21,280 nt of DNA. Source: Bacteroides_D sp963543925. Lineage in GTDB: Bacteria > Bacteroidota > Bacteroidia > Bacteroidales > CAJPTX01. The notes below the pieces were generated by a model. That model made no database searches. It had not been told where the DNA came from and saw only the letters and a program-made list of their open reading frames with translations. The translations under genes and the position numbers were made by a program. Where the stretch lies: contig CAUUCP010000040.1 of assembly GCA_963543925.1 (NCBI GenBank), positions 1 to 21,280 on the forward strand. Reading direction: 5' to 3'. Below, piece after piece: positions 14,157 through 21,280 of the stretch (positions are counted from its first letter, which is position 1; every line of letters begins with the position of its first letter).

Positions 14157-14960
14157 ATAACTGGGAAATCGACCTTATACTCCCTGCAAGCCAACAGTTG
14201 CTCCAAATTAACCTCAATAGACGCCACCTCGTGCAGCAATTTGACAACCTTCGAAGCTAGGAGTTGTGAAAAACTAGCCACAGTCGAAGTGCGTAGTAAT
14301 CAACTAACGAATATCGACCTCTCCAGCAGTAAGGTCAAGAGCTTAGATATCGCTAACTGTACGGGATTGGCGACGATCTCGGGCTGGGACTCCTTGCCAT
14401 TACGGATTCTCAAAGCCAGCAATACGGCTTTAACGCAGATAAGAAGCAATAACTATCTACAAATCCTGAACGTCAACAACTGCGCCAACTTAACCTCAAT
14501 AAATCTTAGCTCGAACAACGAATTAGAAATTTACGAGGCTAGGAATTGTAGAAAGTTAACCTCAATCGAAGTGCACAGCACACGTTTGATGAAATTCGAC
14601 CTCACGGGTTGTGACAAAGTTACCTCACTTGACATTAGAGGTTGTACGAAGTTAACGAGCATAATTGGGTTCTCCGACTTACCCTTACAGTCCTTGAAAG
14701 CCAACGATGCGGGTATAACGACGATAACAGGGAAAGCCTCCCTACAGACTCTCAGCGCGAACAGTTGTTCTAATTTAACCACAATAGACGCTAGCGCATG
14801 CAACCAACTAACAACCCTCGAGGCTAAGAATGGGGGAAGACTAGCGACAGTCGAAGTGCACAGTACGCAATTGACGAAACTAGACCTCTCGGGTTCCGCT
14901 ACGAAGACCTTAAACATTAGCAATTGTCCCAAGCTAACGAAGGTAGAAGGTTCCCTAACC
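14100..14960 (+). repeat. Three 94-95-codon super-repeats in LRR block 1
   Basis: GFSDLPLRSL (14100), GWDSLPLRIL (about 14382) and GFSDLPLQSL (14667) begin three consecutive copies of a four-LRR unit. The first and third starts are exactly 567 bp apart. DNA such as GGGTTCTCCGACTTACCCTT is kept unchanged between them. A partial unit precedes. The TAG lies 18 codons into the first copy. Confidence 0.75.
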
Positions 14961-17900
14961 AACTTGACTTCGTTGAAATGTTCAGGAAACGTAGCGTTTA
15001 CTACCGACTTCTTGAAAGGGGTGCTCGAAGGAACGAATGCTTCCCATTTAGAGACCTGTGAAGCGAGGAACGTGAATTTACCAGCACAGATCAACGTGAG
15101 CAAGAGTTTGAAAAAACTTGATCTCTATAATGCAAAAGGTCTCTCCTCGCTTACCGTCTCTACGGGCTCGGCTTTACAGAGCCTAGACCTCTCGGGTATT
15201 AGTGACTTGAAAGAGCTGGATGTCTTGCAGGCAAAGGATTTAAAGAAACTAGATTTCAGTCGTACAGGCGTAAAGAAAACTACTCTTGCGGGGCTCGACA
15301 AGCTTGAAGAGGTTTATGTCGCAGCAAACTACCCGGCTCGCCTACTCATGGAGCTGATTTGTCAGCTCCATGACCGCAAAAATCTGGAGAAGGGGCGCTT
15401 CAAATATCAATTCACTTCCTCTGAATTGCATCATGTTAATGGGCGTGAGGCGAGAGACAAAAACTGGATGGTTTATAACACAGATGGTGGTACAGATGTG
15501 ACGGATCAGTGCAACTCCAACGTCACTTGTAACGGGGTAGTACCGCCCACCAACGCCGACGAAGTCCATCTGGAGTTAACGGGGAACACGAGGCTCTCCT
15601 TTTCGAGCGCGAAGAATACAATGGTTTGGCTATCGACCACGAGCAATAAGAACGACTATTACTACAACGACTACTACGTTTCAGGGAACTCTGCAATTGA
15701 ATTGAAGGGTAAAGAGCATGTTTACCTCTTTACGCAACCAGGTGCGCTGAAGGGGCTAAAGATTGAGGAAGCGGGCACTGTAAAAAACATAGACTTAACG
15801 AGCCTACCAGCCTTAGAAAAACTCACATTGAAGAAGGCTACGCTGTTACAGTCGCTCGACATTACAAAGCAAACAGAGCTCACCGCGCTCGAGTTGCAGG
15901 GTGCAAAGGATCTAGCGTCAATTGACCTAGCGAAAAACACCAAACTGGAAAAAGTGTTTATTAACGATACGAAACTTTCGAACTTAGACTTATCCAAGCA
16001 CAAAGTGCTCAAGCAAGTTAATGTAGAAAGAAATCAGCTCACATCACTGAAAATAAGTGCTTCGGTTACGTCTATTTGGGCTTATAGCAACCAACTTTCC
16101 AATGTCGATGTAAGTATGGCGCCTGGCATTTATGTGCTCCGGCTTGAAAATAACAAGCTTGCGACGCTAACTCTCGCCACCGACAAGAGCAAATACTCCG
16201 AGATAAGGCTCGGTTCGAATAGTCTCGTAACCTTGGATCTTCAGGGTGCTACTGCTCTAAAAATATTGGAGGTAGACAATAACGTGAACCTCTCAACCCT
16301 CAACCTACGGGGGTGTGCGAACCTTAAAGAACTCAACATGAGTAACTGTACCGCCTTCAACGAACTGAAAAAGAGTGGAGAGACAAAATGGTTCTTGGAT
16401 GGATGTCAGGCGCTTACCGAGTTTAAGCTCTACGGTACAGGGCTCAACGCGGCCAACCTAACAAAACTCTATTGCCTTTTACATCAGGTCGCTAGCGGTA
16501 AGCTCTACGTCGTAGACAAAGCGAACGCAACAAGCCTACAAGAGGCGGAGAATAGCGGTACGAGCATTGCCAAGGAAAAGGGATGGAATGTCCTCGACTC
16601 TGACGGCTCCGAATTTACGGGGCGTACCATGAACTGCAATGACATCGTACCAAACAATGTCCCTGTCATCGAACTCGTCATAAGCGGAAACCTCACCGTA
16701 AAGCTTAAAACCAGTGCAAAAGAACTCTGGATAGAAAACGGAGAAGGCAATTACGAGTATAAGGAGGTGAACCCAGGACAGGAAATAGAGCTCCCCTATA
16801 ACGCTTTGTTGCTGCAAGCACGAAAGTTCCACGGTAAGATCACCTCGTTCGATATCAGCAATCAGACTGCCGTACAGAAACTTGTCATCAATGGGCACGA
16901 TCACATTACAGAACTCAATGCTGCCAACTGTACTGCACTCACGCAGGGCAACCTAACCCTCACCAAAATGAAGAGCCTAGCAAAACTCATCATCAATGGG
17001 TCGAATGTAAAAGAGCTAGATCTCGCGCAGTTCCCTGCACTCAAGGAGCTCAATTGTGCCAACAACCAACTCAAGGAGTTGAGCTTCCTGCACAACCCAC
17101 TACTCGAAAAGGTAGATTGCTCCAACAATGCTGTCTTGAAGAAGATCGTGGCGCTGAAGAAGGTCGGCACAGGCGCCGCACCCCTCAAGGAATTGAAATG
17201 CTGGGGCTCTGCGCTAAATATCGAAGCCTTCAACGACCTCTTCTGTACACTCCCAGAACGTATTGAGAGCGACAAAGGAAAACTCTATGCAGTAACCAAC
17301 TCCGCAGAAGCCAATCAGAAATTAGTGCCTAATACCTGCTACACATCTCGTGCTAAGGATAAGTATTGGGAGATCCTCTTAGCAGACGGTACTGAGGCCT
17401 CTACAGGGGGAGAGGAGAGTGGAAACCACGCATGCGAGCCTAAAAAAGTGACCAGCATCACCATAGACCCTGTGACGCTCGAACACCACGCAGTGCTAAC
17501 CTTAAATCCAACGATCGAACCCGAAATAGCGGACGATAAAACTGTAGAATGGATTATCAAGGATGGAACCGACAAGCTGAAATTATACGACGGTGGTATC
17601 ATTGAGGCGCTTGAACTGGGGACTGCGACCCTCGAGTGTGCTGCAAAAGATGGGAGTGGCGTAAAAACAGAGGTCACGGTAACGATTGTCGAAAAGAAGG
17701 TGGAAAAAATCAAGATTAGCACATCAAAGAACTCGCCATTCCAACTCGGTGACCAAGTACAGTTTACTGCCAAGATTGAACCCGAAGATGCTACCTATCG
17801 CGAGGTGACATGGTCAGTAGACGGTTCTGCCGCTACCATAGATCCACAAACGGGACTACTCCTAGCTAAAGCTACTACCACAGAACTCAGAGTAATAGCA

Positions 17901-20318
17901 AAGACGAATAGCCCAGATTATTCACAAACGGCAGAGTGTCGCGTAGCAATAGAAGCACCCACGGTAAATGGATTGCTGCTCACACAAGACCCCATCCTGA
18001 TAAAGAAGGACGGGAAGAAATACCCACTCGGTGTGACCCTCGATCCTCCTACCGCAGCGCTCACTGGGGATCTGCAGGTAACGGTTTCACAGCCCGTCGC
18101 CACCGTGACCTACAAGAAAGAGACTGACAACGACGGATTTATCCGACAGCCGATTAAGCTCGAAGTACAGGGGATTCAAGAAGGAAAAGAAACCACGGTA
18201 ACGATTGCGCCCACGGCATTCCCGGCGATATCAAAGACATTTACTGTCAAGGTCGTAAAGGCTAGCGAGTTCACAGAACCGACCGAGATGAACCTTCAAA
18301 AGACACTCGATGCTACTGTCGGTACTCCCGTGACTCTCACTGCCGAAGTCTTGCCCGACAACGCGACAAACCGCGCCGTGTACTGGTCTCTCAAAGACGA
18401 GCAGAGCGCTCAGGTCGTACGTATCGATTTGCAAGGAAAAATCACTCCACTCAAGCAAGGAACGGCTACCGTAGTGGCAACGGCTGTCGGAAAACCCGAA
18501 TTGACCCAAGAGTGCCAAGTAAACGTAACCAACGTCGTAGACCAAGTACCTGCAAGTGCTAAGTTGATTGCCACACTCACGGTCGTGGCCGATGCGCAAC
18601 TACAGCTACAAATGGCAGGAACGGGCAACGTCTATCTACAAAACACTGCTACGAACAAAGCCTACCAGTACTCGCTCTCCGATGCCTACTACGCCGTTCC
18701 GATCAAGTGCGAAGCTGCTACGCTAAAGATCTACGGGGCTCTCACCAAGCTCGAAGCAAAAGACGCGGGCAGCAACATCACCGCCATCGAATTTACAAAA
18801 GATGCGAAGCTCACCGAGCTCAATGTCAGTGGCAACGCCCTCACGACCCTAGAGCTTGACGCGCTAACCACGCTCAAAAAGTTGAATTGTACGAAAAATC
18901 AACTCACCCAGTTGAACCTCGTACCGCTCACAGAACTCGTCGAACTCCAGTGCGGGCAAAACCTCATCTCCGAGCTCGACCTGACGAAAAACGTAAATCT
19001 GCAAAAGATCTCCTGTGAGGAACTGAAACTAACGACACTCAATCTCAACGAAAAGACGAATTTGAAGGAAGTCGTATGTTACGGAAATAGTTTCTCTACA
19101 GAGACCTATAACGAGATCTACTGTGCATTGCCCACCACAACAAACGGTGTGATTATACCCGCCAAAGAAAAGGTGACCAGCAGTGCCGATGCAAATTATT
19201 TGGCTATGTTGGCTTCCTCTGGGGCGCTAGCGACGCAAAAGGGATGGAAGGTCGTTTATCTAGACAATACCGCTATCGAGACCACTGGGACGAAAACCAG
19301 TTGCCAGAAAAAAATAGCAACGGGTATCACCGCATCGCCTCTCACCGTAACGGTCGACGGAACGCTTAAGATCCAGTACACCTTCCAACCCGAAGGCGCT
19401 ACCGCCGCCCTAACCTTCACCTCGCGTAACCCAGAAATCGCTACAGTAGATGCCGACGGGAACGTAAAGGGTGTGAAAGAGGGGAATGTGATCATCGACA
19501 TTACTACTGACGTTACTGGCGTAAAGGGAGAATGTCCCGTTACGGTAAAAGCTAAGCCTGCAATTACTGCCACGGGTATCAAGGTATCGCCACTCACCGT
19601 AGAGGTCGAAAAAACTGCTAAGATTCAGTACTCTTTTGAACCCGAAGGCGCTACCGCCTCCCTAACCTTCACCTCGCGCGACATAGAAGTCGCTACAGTA
19701 GATGCCGCAGGGAACGTAACGGGGGTAAAAGAGGGCATCGTGATCATCGACGTTACCACCGACGTCCCCGACGTAAAGGGAGAATGCACTGTAACAGTGA
19801 ATGCAAAAGGTACTATGGTTACTGGGATCAAGGTATCGCCTCTCACCGTAGAGGTCGAAAAAACCGCTAAGATTCAGTACTCTTTTGAACCCGAAGGCAC
19901 TACCGCCGCACTAACCTTCACCTCGCGTGACACAGACGTCGCTACAGTAGATGCCGGAGGGAACGTAACGGGGGTAAAAGAGGGCACCGTGATCATCGAC
20001 GTTACCACCGACATCCCCGACGTAAAGGGAGAATGCACTGTTACGGTGACAAAAGGTACTGACGTACAAGACCTCTTCTTTGCCAACGTACACATCATGC
20101 CCAATCCGTTCAATACCCAGCTGCGTATCGTTCTAAATGGTGAGTTACAGGGCATGCAATACGAGCTTATCAATCTCGCGGGTAGCACAGTTCGCAAGGG
20201 ACAAATCAACTCAAGTGAAACGCAAATAGAGACCTCCGAACTCCAGTCGGGCATCTATCTCTTGAGACTATCTACCGAAACGGGGCTTGTTAAGAGTTAC
20301 AGACTTGTAAAAGAGTAG
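14241..20318 (+). CDS. C-terminal part of the LRR surface protein (after the TAG)
   Basis: A 2,025-residue frame in phase with 12756. The start at 14241 is a TTG inside an LRR and has no ribosome site, so it is not a natural start; the coding pattern really continues from 14157. It contains the rest of LRR block 1 and three more modules. Each module is a beta domain (for example VIELVISGNLTVKLKTSAKE), LRRs, and a cap of the form LYCxLxxR ... GKLY ... KGWxVxxxDG (near 15342, 16460, 17225 and 19105). Ig-like domains follow modules 3 and 4. The T9SS type A domain begins IMPNPFNTQLRI and ends SGIYLLRL ... SYRLVKE. Without a signal peptide it would remain in the cytoplasm if made alone. A terminator follows at 20353. 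Confidence 0.7.
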   Translation: MTTFEARSCEKLATVEVRSNQLTNIDLSSSKVKSLDIANCTGLATISGWDSLPLRILKASNTALTQIRSNNYLQILNVNNCANLTSINLSSNNELEIYEARNCRKLTSIEVHSTRLMKFDLTGCDKVTSLDIRGCTKLTSIIGFSDLPLQSLKANDAGITTITGKASLQTLSANSCSNLTTIDASACNQLTTLEAKNGGRLATVEVHSTQLTKLDLSGSATKTLNISNCPKLTKVEGSLTNLTSLKCSGNVAFTTDFLKGVLEGTNASHLETCEARNVNLPAQINVSKSLKKLDLYNAKGLSSLTVSTGSALQSLDLSGISDLKELDVLQAKDLKKLDFSRTGVKKTTLAGLDKLEEVYVAANYPARLLMELICQLHDRKNLEKGRFKYQFTSSELHHVNGREARDKNWMVYNTDGGTDVTDQCNSNVTCNGVVPPTNADEVHLELTGNTRLSFSSAKNTMVWLSTTSNKNDYYYNDYYVSGNSAIELKGKEHVYLFTQPGALKGLKIEEAGTVKNIDLTSLPALEKLTLKKATLLQSLDITKQTELTALELQGAKDLASIDLAKNTKLEKVFINDTKLSNLDLSKHKVLKQVNVERNQLTSLKISASVTSIWAYSNQLSNVDVSMAPGIYVLRLENNKLATLTLATDKSKYSEIRLGSNSLVTLDLQGATALKILEVDNNVNLSTLNLRGCANLKELNMSNCTAFNELKKSGETKWFLDGCQALTEFKLYGTGLNAANLTKLYCLLHQVASGKLYVVDKANATSLQEAENSGTSIAKEKGWNVLDSDGSEFTGRTMNCNDIVPNNVPVIELVISGNLTVKLKTSAKELWIENGEGNYEYKEVNPGQEIELPYNALLLQARKFHGKITSFDISNQTAVQKLVINGHDHITELNAANCTALTQGNLTLTKMKSLAKLIINGSNVKELDLAQFPALKELNCANNQLKELSFLHNPLLEKVDCSNNAVLKKIVALKKVGTGAAPLKELKCWGSALNIEAFNDLFCTLPERIESDKGKLYAVTNSAEANQKLVPNTCYTSRAKDKYWEILLADGTEASTGGEESGNHACEPKKVTSITIDPVTLEHHAVLTLNPTIEPEIADDKTVEWIIKDGTDKLKLYDGGIIEALELGTATLECAAKDGSGVKTEVTVTIVEKKVEKIKISTSKNSPFQLGDQVQFTAKIEPEDATYREVTWSVDGSAATIDPQTGLLLAKATTTELRVIAKTNSPDYSQTAECRVAIEAPTVNGLLLTQDPILIKKDGKKYPLGVTLDPPTAALTGDLQVTVSQPVATVTYKKETDNDGFIRQPIKLEVQGIQEGKETTVTIAPTAFPAISKTFTVKVVKASEFTEPTEMNLQKTLDATVGTPVTLTAEVLPDNATNRAVYWSLKDEQSAQVVRIDLQGKITPLKQGTATVVATAVGKPELTQECQVNVTNVVDQVPASAKLIATLTVVADAQLQLQMAGTGNVYLQNTATNKAYQYSLSDAYYAVPIKCEAATLKIYGALTKLEAKDAGSNITAIEFTKDAKLTELNVSGNALTTLELDALTTLKKLNCTKNQLTQLNLVPLTELVELQCGQNLISELDLTKNVNLQKISCEELKLTTLNLNEKTNLKEVVCYGNSFSTETYNEIYCALPTTTNGVIIPAKEKVTSSADANYLAMLASSGALATQKGWKVVYLDNTAIETTGTKTSCQKKIATGITASPLTVTVDGTLKIQYTFQPEGATAALTFTSRNPEIATVDADGNVKGVKEGNVIIDITTDVTGVKGECPVTVKAKPAITATGIKVSPLTVEVEKTAKIQYSFEPEGATASLTFTSRDIEVATVDAAGNVTGVKEGIVIIDVTTDVPDVKGECTVTVNAKGTMVTGIKVSPLTVEVEKTAKIQYSFEPEGTTAALTFTSRDTDVATVDAGGNVTGVKEGTVIIDVTTDIPDVKGECTVTVTKGTDVQDLFFANVHIMPNPFNTQLRIVLNGELQGMQYELINLAGSTVRKGQINSSETQIETSELQSGIYLLRLSTETGLVKSYRLVKE
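19320..20051 (+). repeat. Three tandem Big_2/Ig-like repeats, last two nearly identical
   Basis: Units begin at 19320, 19572 and 19821 (periods 252 and 249 bp). Each encodes TGIxxSPLTVxV ... QYxFxPEGxTAxLTFTSR ... GNVxGVKEG ... IIDxTTD. Units two and three differ at only a few bases over their length. Recent duplication or gene conversion is likely. Confidence 0.85.
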
Positions 20319-20352
20319 TTTCTCATTTCCTCTACGATTTAGAGTCTGAACT

Positions 20353-20390
20353 AGGGGACGTCACGATGGTGGCGTCCCCTTTTACTTTGT
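20353..20390 (+). terminator. Rho-independent terminator after the LRR gene
   Basis: AGGGGACG (20353-20360) pairs with CGTCCCCT (20373-20380), with CAC/GTG adding to the stem, followed by TTTACTTTG. It lies 35 nt past the stop at 20318. Confidence 0.85.
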
Positions 20391-20879
20391 CTACATCCAT
20401 CCCCCCTCGCCCGCAATGTCCGAATCGCAGGAAGCATGATGCTCCCCCCCAAAAAAATGTGTGAAACAGTATCGCCCATTTCACCGCTTATATAAGTGCG
20501 CCTCCTCCAGAAAATGCCCGCGAAACTTACCCACTCTTACAGAGCTGTAGCGCGCGAAAATGCAGAATTCCCCTCGCCATTCCTACTCTCCCGCCCACAT
20601 ATTTTTGTCACAAAGGAGGTTTTACTCCACTTACAATCTATTGAAATAGAGAGGATTGCGCCCATGAAACATCATTTATTCCGTATGGAACATCCTACGC
20701 TTTGCGCTGTAAAGAGTATTGGTCAATTTTGCATCGATGATTCTAAAGCGGTACAGAGCATGGAACTCGCTAGGATTACAAAACCTATCAAAACTCATCA
20801 TATATCAGGCACGTAAAAAGAGTTCAATCTTACGAGTCTCCATGCTCTGACAAAATACGGGACGGCAGACTCCCGCACT
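20391..20879. other. Intergenic region without a convincing gene
   Basis: A 106-codon open frame (20496-20816) is present but has no family resemblance. It has no ribosome site and an unstructured, low-likelihood composition; I do not call it. Visible items are C-rich runs, a decayed element tip (ACAGTATCG at 20466-20474) and the paired direct repeat at 20664-20693. Confidence 0.5.
20664..20693. promoter_or_regulatory. Second copy of the 21-bp-spaced direct repeat
   Basis: ATGAAACAT (20664-20672) and ATGGAACAT (20685-20693) have the same order, orientation and 21-bp spacing as the pair at 12673-12702. About 24 of the 30 bases spanning the pair match by eye. If it is an operator, its target gene would lie downstream, beyond the window, or be lost. 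Confidence 0.35.
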
Positions 20880-21240
20880 GGTAGTGTCCGTAAAAGTGTG
20901 TAATAGGCTGCCTATTCCTCCTCCTACCGCCCGCGCTTTATACCTCCATTACACACTACACTTTAGGAAATCATAAACCAATATTTATGTACAGATTTAT
21001 GAATGATATGGCATAGAAATAATGGAATATGTTATGTGAAGGGCTGTTTTTCTGCCGAATTTGCAGGGGGGGACACGTAGGCTACATGCGCGGAACATGC
21101 GCGGAACACGTAGGCTACACCCGCTCTACTCGATCTCACCCCGTAGGGGGGATCGTATATATAGGAATATATAAAGCTTTATAAGCTCACGATTGCCGCC
21201 CAGCTCTCACCCTCTTACACACTTTTTTTAGGACAGTATC
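20880..21240 (+). mobile_element. MITE-like non-coding element, copy B
   Basis: A 361-bp element with the better-preserved ends: left GGTAGTGTCCGTAAAAGTGT then GTAATAGGC, right CTTACACACTTTTTTTAGGA then CAGTATC. The ends are imperfect inverted repeats of about 23 bp. Collinear with copy A throughout and in the same orientation, it is shorter essentially by one 11-bp unit. No open frame of note lies inside. The terminal similarity to IS256-type insertion sequences is from general knowledge, and no transposase is in the window. Confidence 0.72.
21073..21127. repeat. 11-bp tandem array, five units, in copy B
   Basis: The units are ACACGTAGGCT, ACATGCGCGGA, ACATGCGCGGA, ACACGTAGGCT and ACACCCGCTCT. 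The internal units differ from those of copy A while the outer ones agree, so the array seems to expand and change from the inside. Confidence 0.85.
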
Positions 21241-21280
21241 GAAAAACACCCTCCCCTTTTCCCCTTCCCTCTCCCCCGAT

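Larger units (their letters stand above)
12756..20318 (+). pseudogene. Giant LRR/Ig-like T9SS surface protein gene interrupted by one in-frame TAG
   Basis: The frame from 12756 to 20318 is open for 2,520 codons except TAG at codon 467 (14154-14156). The protein pattern continues unbroken across it (SSGLT, stop, ITGKSTLYSLQANS). The equivalent codon is CAG (Gln) in the next repeat (14436-14438) and ACG (Thr) in the one after. Order by codon: signal peptide 1-28; beta-rich part to about 345; LRR block 1; cap; three further beta/LRR/cap modules; four Ig-like domains between modules 3 and 4 (nt about 17446-18530); three near-identical Big_2-like domains (19320-20051); T9SS sorting domain (from nt about 20090). 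With the stop, the secretion signal and the sorting domain lie on different polypeptides, so surface display should fail unless the stop is read through or is a sequencing error. Gene-disrupting nonsense is the simplest reading. Confidence 0.8.

Noticed and set aside
14241..14243. A separate gene beginning at 14241
   Set aside because: The codon is TTG inside an LRR, with no ribosome site or signal peptide. The frame is the same as that of 12756, so it is the continuation of one gene after a nonsense codon.
20496..20816. A 106-codon open frame on the plus strand
   Set aside because: No Shine-Dalgarno, no recognisable domain, low-complexity composition, and it overlaps the paired direct repeat. 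Treated as chance.

Overview
The window looks like a chromosomal segment from a Bacteroidales bacterium, most likely Porphyromonas or a close relative. Three lines of evidence support this. Two proteins end in type IX secretion system (T9SS) C-terminal sorting domains. BspA/DUF285-type and Cys-ladder LRR surface proteins are abundant. Several genes carry the Bacteroidetes -7 promoter element TAnnTTTG. The genus is inferred from overall style and GC, not from a marker gene.

Layout. Positions 1-5250 are housekeeping. They hold a DUF3276/PUR-like protein (243-560, minus), an aspartate ammonia-lyase with an N-terminal cyclic-nucleotide-binding-like domain (719-2578, minus), a GT4 glycosyltransferase (3373-4536, minus) and, divergent from it, ribose-5-phosphate isomerase B (4731-5246, plus). 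Positions 6150-20318 are an accessory surface-protein island. It contains a DUF285 lipoprotein (6150-7289), a DUF285 T9SS cargo protein (7550-10537), a convergent membrane-anchored TPR/AraC-type regulator (10652-12457, minus) and, divergent from the regulator, a huge LRR/Ig-like T9SS protein (12756-20318). That last reading frame is open for 2,520 codons except for one in-frame TAG at 14154-14156. The stop separates the signal peptide from the sorting domain.

The long intergenic stretches are structured. Two collinear elements of about 360-370 bp (5525-5897 and 20880-21240) bracket the surface-protein island in the same orientation. Their imperfect terminal inverted repeats resemble IS256-type ends (GTGTCCGTAAAAGTGTGTAA). 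Each has a core of 11-bp tandem units, and the two copies differ by one unit. Decayed relatives or solo ends lie at 29-53, 2974-3299, 5442-5523 and 6008-6033. They look like non-coding MITE-like elements.

How the genes may work together (inference): the AraC-type protein has a signal peptide, periplasmic TPRs, one membrane helix and a cytoplasmic HTH. It is well placed to sense envelope conditions and control the divergent LRR gene. The shared intergenic region carries a pair of ATGGAACAT direct repeats 21 bp apart, a spacing typical of AraC-family half-sites. The same pair, with the same spacing, recurs at 20664-20693 beyond the end of the LRR gene.
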